DNA from: JBPBPI01 sp050954885
GTDB taxonomy: Bacteria > Pseudomonadota > Alphaproteobacteria > Caedimonadales > Caedimonadaceae
Length of the DNA stretch: 8,788 nucleotides
Assembly (NCBI GenBank): GCA_050954885.1
Contig: JBPBPI010000159.1
Location: forward strand, 1 to 8,788
Reading direction: 5' to 3'
Position 1 is the first letter of the stretch, and every line of letters starts with the position of its first letter. The notes under the pieces were generated by a model. That model saw only the letters and a list, made by a program, of their open reading frames with translations, made no database searches and had not been told where the DNA came from. Positions 6,114-8,788 of this stretch are shown here, piece after piece. The position numbers were made by a program, and so were the translations under genes.

Positions 6114-6629
6114 ATGTTTTTCAAAATTCTGGGATTATTTTTTTATCTTTCTCATTTAGGTTATGGGTGTGATGATTTTACAATTATAGAACCCGAATTT
6201 AAAGTGGACGACCTTAGACATATTCATGGCTCTTTTTATCCAAGCGATTATTACAAAGTAAGCAATTGTTACAAAGCAATTGTATTTTATAACAAAACTA
6301 AAAGTAATCCATTTTTTATCGACTTTATTAAACGTAAACAACATCAACATAATGAAGCTATAGAATATATCCAACATAAATTAGGAAATTTACGTTGGGA
6401 TTTTGAGGAACAGAAATTTCTTATTCGATCTATATGTGCATCATATACAAATATAGAAAAACAAAAAATGTACATAATTGCTTCTTTAAAAGGAAAAACA
6501 TTAAAAATAAAAAGCCAAACGATCCAAGGTAAAAAATTATCACAACATTTAGAAATAGAATTAGAAAGTTCAGCGCTGGTTTGCTCTACCTTTTATAATC
6601 GTATATACATCATGGAAGAATGCGATTAA
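6114..6629 (+). CDS. Hypothetical exported protein (171 aa)
   Basis: I do not recognise a family. The N-terminus MFFKILGLFFYLSHLGYG is a short signal peptide: one lysine, a hydrophobic core, and a small-residue end before C19. The residues before C19 (GYG) do not make a standard lipobox, so signal peptidase I cleavage is more likely than lipidation. The mature part has four cysteines (C19, C52, C108 and C155 by my count), which could form disulfides in the periplasm. It is rich in Tyr, Phe, Lys and His, has a central helical-looking stretch (QHQHNEAIEYIQHKLGNL) and a strand-rich end (KGKTLKIKSQTIQGKKLSQH). AAGGA at 6095-6099 is the best ribosome-binding site, at a long spacing of 14 bases. 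A second small exported protein follows 26 bases after the stop, probably in the same operon. Composition is far more AT-rich than argS. Confidence 0.6.
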   Translation: MFFKILGLFFYLSHLGYGCDDFTIIEPEFKVDDLRHIHGSFYPSDYYKVSNCYKAIVFYNKTKSNPFFIDFIKRKQHQHNEAIEYIQHKLGNLRWDFEEQKFLIRSICASYTNIEKQKMYIIASLKGKTLKIKSQTIQGKKLSQHLEIELESSALVCSTFYNRIYIMEECD

Positions 6630-6645
6630 AATAATAGAAAAAAGT

Positions 6646-6653
6646 GAGGAAAG
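6646..6653 (+). promoter_or_regulatory. Strong ribosome-binding site that sets the next start
   Basis: GAGGAAAG ends two bases before ATG 6656-6658, leaving the usual five bases after AGGA. A longer frame could start at GTG 6644, but that codon overlaps this site, so ATG 6656 is the better start. Confidence 0.75.
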
Positions 6654-6655
6654 AT

Positions 6656-6910
6656 ATGTATAAATTGATAAATTCTACCGTAGTTGTTATAAGTTTTATC
6701 GTATTGTCGACAAGCATGATGGCAACAACGACAGTGCCAATACCACCAACAGCCAACCAAACAAAACCTGTGACCAAAATGGAACTTATGGTCAAAGCGG
6801 CTGATCTACAACGTCAAGCTTTGCAAAAACAGATTACAAATCCCAAGCTTGCTGCTGACTTGCGCACACAAGCTAAACAATTGACGGATGAAGCCAATAA
6901 GATGAAATAA
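6656..6910 (+). CDS. Small exported helical protein (84 aa)
   Basis: No family is recognised. The first 23 residues form a Sec signal peptide: MYKLINS, a hydrophobic core VVVISFIVL, and STSMMA, with cleavage likely before TTTVPIPP. A Pro/Thr-rich segment follows (residues about 24-43). The rest (about 44-84) should be one amphipathic helix rich in Ala, Gln, Lys and Leu (KAADLQRQALQKQ, then AADLRTQAKQLTDEANKMK), much like small periplasmic helical or coiled-coil proteins. The mature chain has no cysteine. The gene follows the 171-aa exported protein by 26 bases and has a far better ribosome-binding site, so it is probably made in larger amounts. It ends three bases from the convergent pilin gene; an A/T palindrome (AATTTTTAAAAATT, 6909-6922) spans both ends. 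Confidence 0.65.
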   Translation: MYKLINSTVVVISFIVLSTSMMATTTVPIPPTANQTKPVTKMELMVKAADLQRQALQKQITNPKLAADLRTQAKQLTDEANKMK

Positions 6911-6913
6911 TTT

Positions 6914-7411
6914 TTAAAAATTTACATTAACAACAATATTGTCTGAATAAGCACCACCAGGGACATTTTGATTGATTGGGATCATCCCATAAGCTGTATA
7001 ATTTTTAACATGCAATGTTAACAACTTAATTGTATAATTTTCTGACACTTTTTGAGCATCAGAGGTACCACCACCCCAAATACTTTGATAATTTAGACTA
7101 GTGTAAATATTATAATTTAAGTTATCTAGACCATTGCTCATCTTTCGCATGGTATAAATTCCACTATTTCCTGTGCCAAGTGTTATATCATAAGTTATTT
7201 GACCCGGGAGTAAAGCTGCACAACTAACATTGATAGAGGCTGTCGTTGTTGCAGGGAAATTTCTTATGATGCCAAAATTCATGCCGGTCACAGCAATAGA
7301 ACATGTACATCCTAAAGCATAACAATCAGCATTTGCCTTTTGTATAAAAAACAAAAGTAAGGATACTAATAAATATGAAATACTAGTTATAGATTGGAAA
7401 TATTTTTGCAT
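6914..7411 (-). CDS. Csu-type pilin, spore coat protein U domain (165 aa)
   Basis: A Sec signal peptide (residues 1-28, ending KANA) is followed by a single spore-coat-U / Csu pilin domain. Family marks are VTGMNFGIIRNF (41-52), C64 in INVSCAAL, YDITLGTGNSG (74-84), R89 and M91, LNYNIYTS (98-105), W112-G113 before a GG stretch, and the C-terminal PGGAYSDNIVVNVNF, which matches the usual GxYSDtv-end. Such proteins are exported to the periplasm, carried by a chaperone and assembled through an usher into thin archaic (Csu-like) pili used in attachment and biofilm. C30, C35 and C37 cluster at the mature N-terminus. The gene overlaps the usher 3' end by 25 bases and follows it. In Csu loci this is where a two-domain tip adhesin (CsuE) is found; here only one domain is present, so it may be a pilin or a reduced tip protein. 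Confidence 0.85.
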   Translation of the reverse strand: MQKYFQSITSISYLLVSLLLFFIQKANADCYALGCTCSIAVTGMNFGIIRNFPATTTASINVSCAALLPGQITYDITLGTGNSGIYTMRKMSNGLDNLNYNIYTSLNYQSIWGGGTSDAQKVSENYTIKLLTLHVKNYTAYGMIPINQNVPGGAYSDNIVVNVNF

Positions 7412-8788
7412 TGATATTTATTTATTTCATCAGATAATTGATTTTGATTCAAATCTGAAATCTTAACCACGCAATTATGCGGATCACCAACTTCAAGCTT
7501 TGTTTCTTGCTGATTTAAAGGCACTTCTATATAAACTTCTCCATCAAGACCCACGACATATTTTTTTATTTTTTGGGGATCATGTAAAATCGTCCCTGGA
7601 TTTAAATCATTATGATTTTCATCGACAACACGAATGGTGAACATTTTTAAGGTACTTACATCAAAACGTGCAATTGCCCCTGAACGACGTGCAGGTTTGA
7701 TAAAAACATTATCATCTTTAAACACAGCATCAAGCGGTAACTCTTTACAATCTATTTTAATATCATTATCTTCATAAGATCTCAAATTAGGCAATAATAA
7801 ATAACCATCTGCATTAGTCTTTCCCACTAAACGATTACTTTCATAAACAGATACACCTGACAGTTCTGGTACTTGAGCAATACCAAAGCTATTATAAATA
7901 TATTTTGATAAGAAGACTTTATTGTCAAAATAAATCATGGCTCCTCGTGCGTTAAGCTCAATGTTGTTGTCACGTCGAACGCGAGAAGCACGTATCTTAT
8001 AATCAGCAATTTCTTCATCGATATCAATTTGTGTTTCGTATTGACTATGGGCACCTTGGGATGCCAATAAACGATAACTGACATTTGAATCCATGACCTT
8101 GCTTTCTTGATAAGCCAAGCTTTTTGAAGAATTTTTGGGTTGGTATTGCGTGGTAGCAATGGCAGAAGATCGGTCGTCAATGACATAAACTAAAGACAAA
8201 CCTACTTGTTTGTTTTGACGTTTAAAATCATGTGAAGCAAAAATATTAAGATTAAAATTTTTGGCAACAGGCTTGTTATAATTTATCGTCATTAATTTCA
8301 GAGTAGGCATCTTTTTGCCACGTCTTTCAGTATAGCTAAGACTTACTATACCATAATCTTTTGACGCATAACTGGCAAAGTTTTGTAAAGTTAATTGAGG
8401 GGTACGTGAGGTTTTATCGCCAATTGATTGATAAAGACCAATTTCACCAAAATCCCCTTTGGTTACTTGAATTTTGGTACCAAAGCCTACAGGGTTACTT
8501 TGACGGGTAAATCCTTGCGAGAATAAAATACCTTGATGCTTCAAATAACGGGAGACAGCCAAAGAATTTGTCAAAACACCATAATTAGAGAGTAAATATT
8601 GATTGGTAAAGCCAACATTTTGAATTTTAGCCGTTAGCTCAGAATGTCCCCCTACTGTCCACTTGTCTGTCAAACCTTGTCGGTATGTCCCCAGGGCATT
8701 TGCATGAGAAAATAAGTTGAGTAAGATCAGGTAAATTATTGTAAATATTGTGTAAAGTTGTATTTTTCTACAGATGTTCGTTGAACTT
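7387..8788 (-). CDS. Fimbrial usher, C-terminal half behind a signal peptide (partial at window edge)
   Basis: The frame is open to the window edge (466 codons visible). Ushers are outer-membrane 24-strand barrels that assemble pili. From TYRQGLTDKWTVGGHSE on, it matches the part of FimD/CsuD after the plug: barrel strands, then GVSVYESNRLVGKTNADGYL and KPARRSGAIARFDV, followed by the C-terminal domains, with the last cysteine pair (C439, C460 of the visible chain) as in FimD. Before that there is no N-terminal half: residues about 7-31 are basic RKIQ, then LYTIFTIIYLILLNLF and SHANA, a signal peptide with an A-N-A site eight residues before GLTD. A first start at TTG 8671-8673 would cut this off, so I extend the gene. 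The true start should lie just outside the window. A full usher has about 800 residues. It may be a truncated relic, one half of a split usher, or a reduced form. Confidence 0.8.
   Translation of the reverse strand, partial: SSTNICRKIQLYTIFTIIYLILLNLFSHANALGTYRQGLTDKWTVGGHSELTAKIQNVGFTNQYLLSNYGVLTNSLAVSRYLKHQGILFSQGFTRQSNPVGFGTKIQVTKGDFGEIGLYQSIGDKTSRTPQLTLQNFASYASKDYGIVSLSYTERRGKKMPTLKLMTINYNKPVAKNFNLNIFASHDFKRQNKQVGLSLVYVIDDRSSAIATTQYQPKNSSKSLAYQESKVMDSNVSYRLLASQGAHSQYETQIDIDEEIADYKIRASRVRRDNNIELNARGAMIYFDNKVFLSKYIYNSFGIAQVPELSGVSVYESNRLVGKTNADGYLLLPNLRSYEDNDIKIDCKELPLDAVFKDDNVFIKPARRSGAIARFDVSTLKMFTIRVVDENHNDLNPGTILHDPQKIKKYVVGLDGEVYIEVPLNQQETKLEVGDPHNCVVKISDLNQNQLSDEINKYQCKNISNL

Noticed and set aside
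6644..6655. GTG start four codons upstream of the 84-residue protein
   Set aside because: The GTG lies in the Shine-Dalgarno sequence that serves ATG 6656, and the longer form would add charged residues before a good signal peptide.
8671..8673. TTG as start of the usher gene
   Set aside because: It lies inside the conserved segment TYRQGLTDKWT, and the same frame continues upstream through a signal peptide to the window edge.
8739..8788. End of an upstream minus-strand gene, in either of the two other frames (ending EHL or QYLQ)
   Set aside because: Too few codons are inside the window to choose the frame or identify a family such as the pilus chaperone.
1..8788. CRISPR array, tRNA, rRNA or intact insertion sequence
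   Set aside because: No regularly spaced direct repeats, no tRNA cloverleaf, no rRNA-like segment and no transposase were seen. The hairpin at 456-486 has an arm-like stem but no tRNA architecture.

Overview
The window reads as part of the chromosome of an AT-rich Gram-negative bacterium, most likely an alphaproteobacterium living with a protist host (Holosporales-like: inference, not proven). The clues are an argS gene whose stop codon overlaps the start of a membrane-anchored SPOR protein, next to erpA and an exonuclease III gene (a neighbourhood I recall from alphaproteobacteria), an SPOR protein with the alphaproteobacterial post-membrane motif, and a secreted protein with a eukaryotic-type F-box.

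Layout. 1-773 is gene-poor. It holds four hairpins, one doubtful 61-codon minus-strand ORF, and a 13-bp inverted repeat around a possible promoter. 774-1415 (+) is an F-box protein with a Sec signal peptide. 1416-1665 separates convergent genes and carries a perfect 36-bp palindrome. 1666-4346 (-) is the argS-SPOR operon. 4347-4433 is a short divergent promoter region. 4434-5613 (+) is erpA-xthA, and the intrinsic terminator of xthA lies inside its last codons. 5610-6910 is a very AT-rich stretch of small secreted proteins without recognised family: one frameshifted gene on the minus strand and two genes in tandem on the plus strand. 6914-8788 (-) is a chaperone-usher pilus locus of the Csu / spore-coat-U type, with a one-domain pilin and an usher.

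The housekeeping block is clearly less AT-rich than its flanks. The flanks hold almost only exported proteins, so the core block appears to sit between accessory, host-interaction DNA. dgt and nagZ, which I would expect beside argS-SPOR in free-living relatives, are absent here.

The most unusual items are: the usher, which seems to start with its own signal peptide directly followed by the second half of the barrel, so lacking the chaperone-binding domain and plug; the secreted F-box protein with a large dyad at its promoter; the 36-bp perfect palindrome; and the one-base frameshift that separates a start codon and signal peptide from the small gene at 5610-5866.
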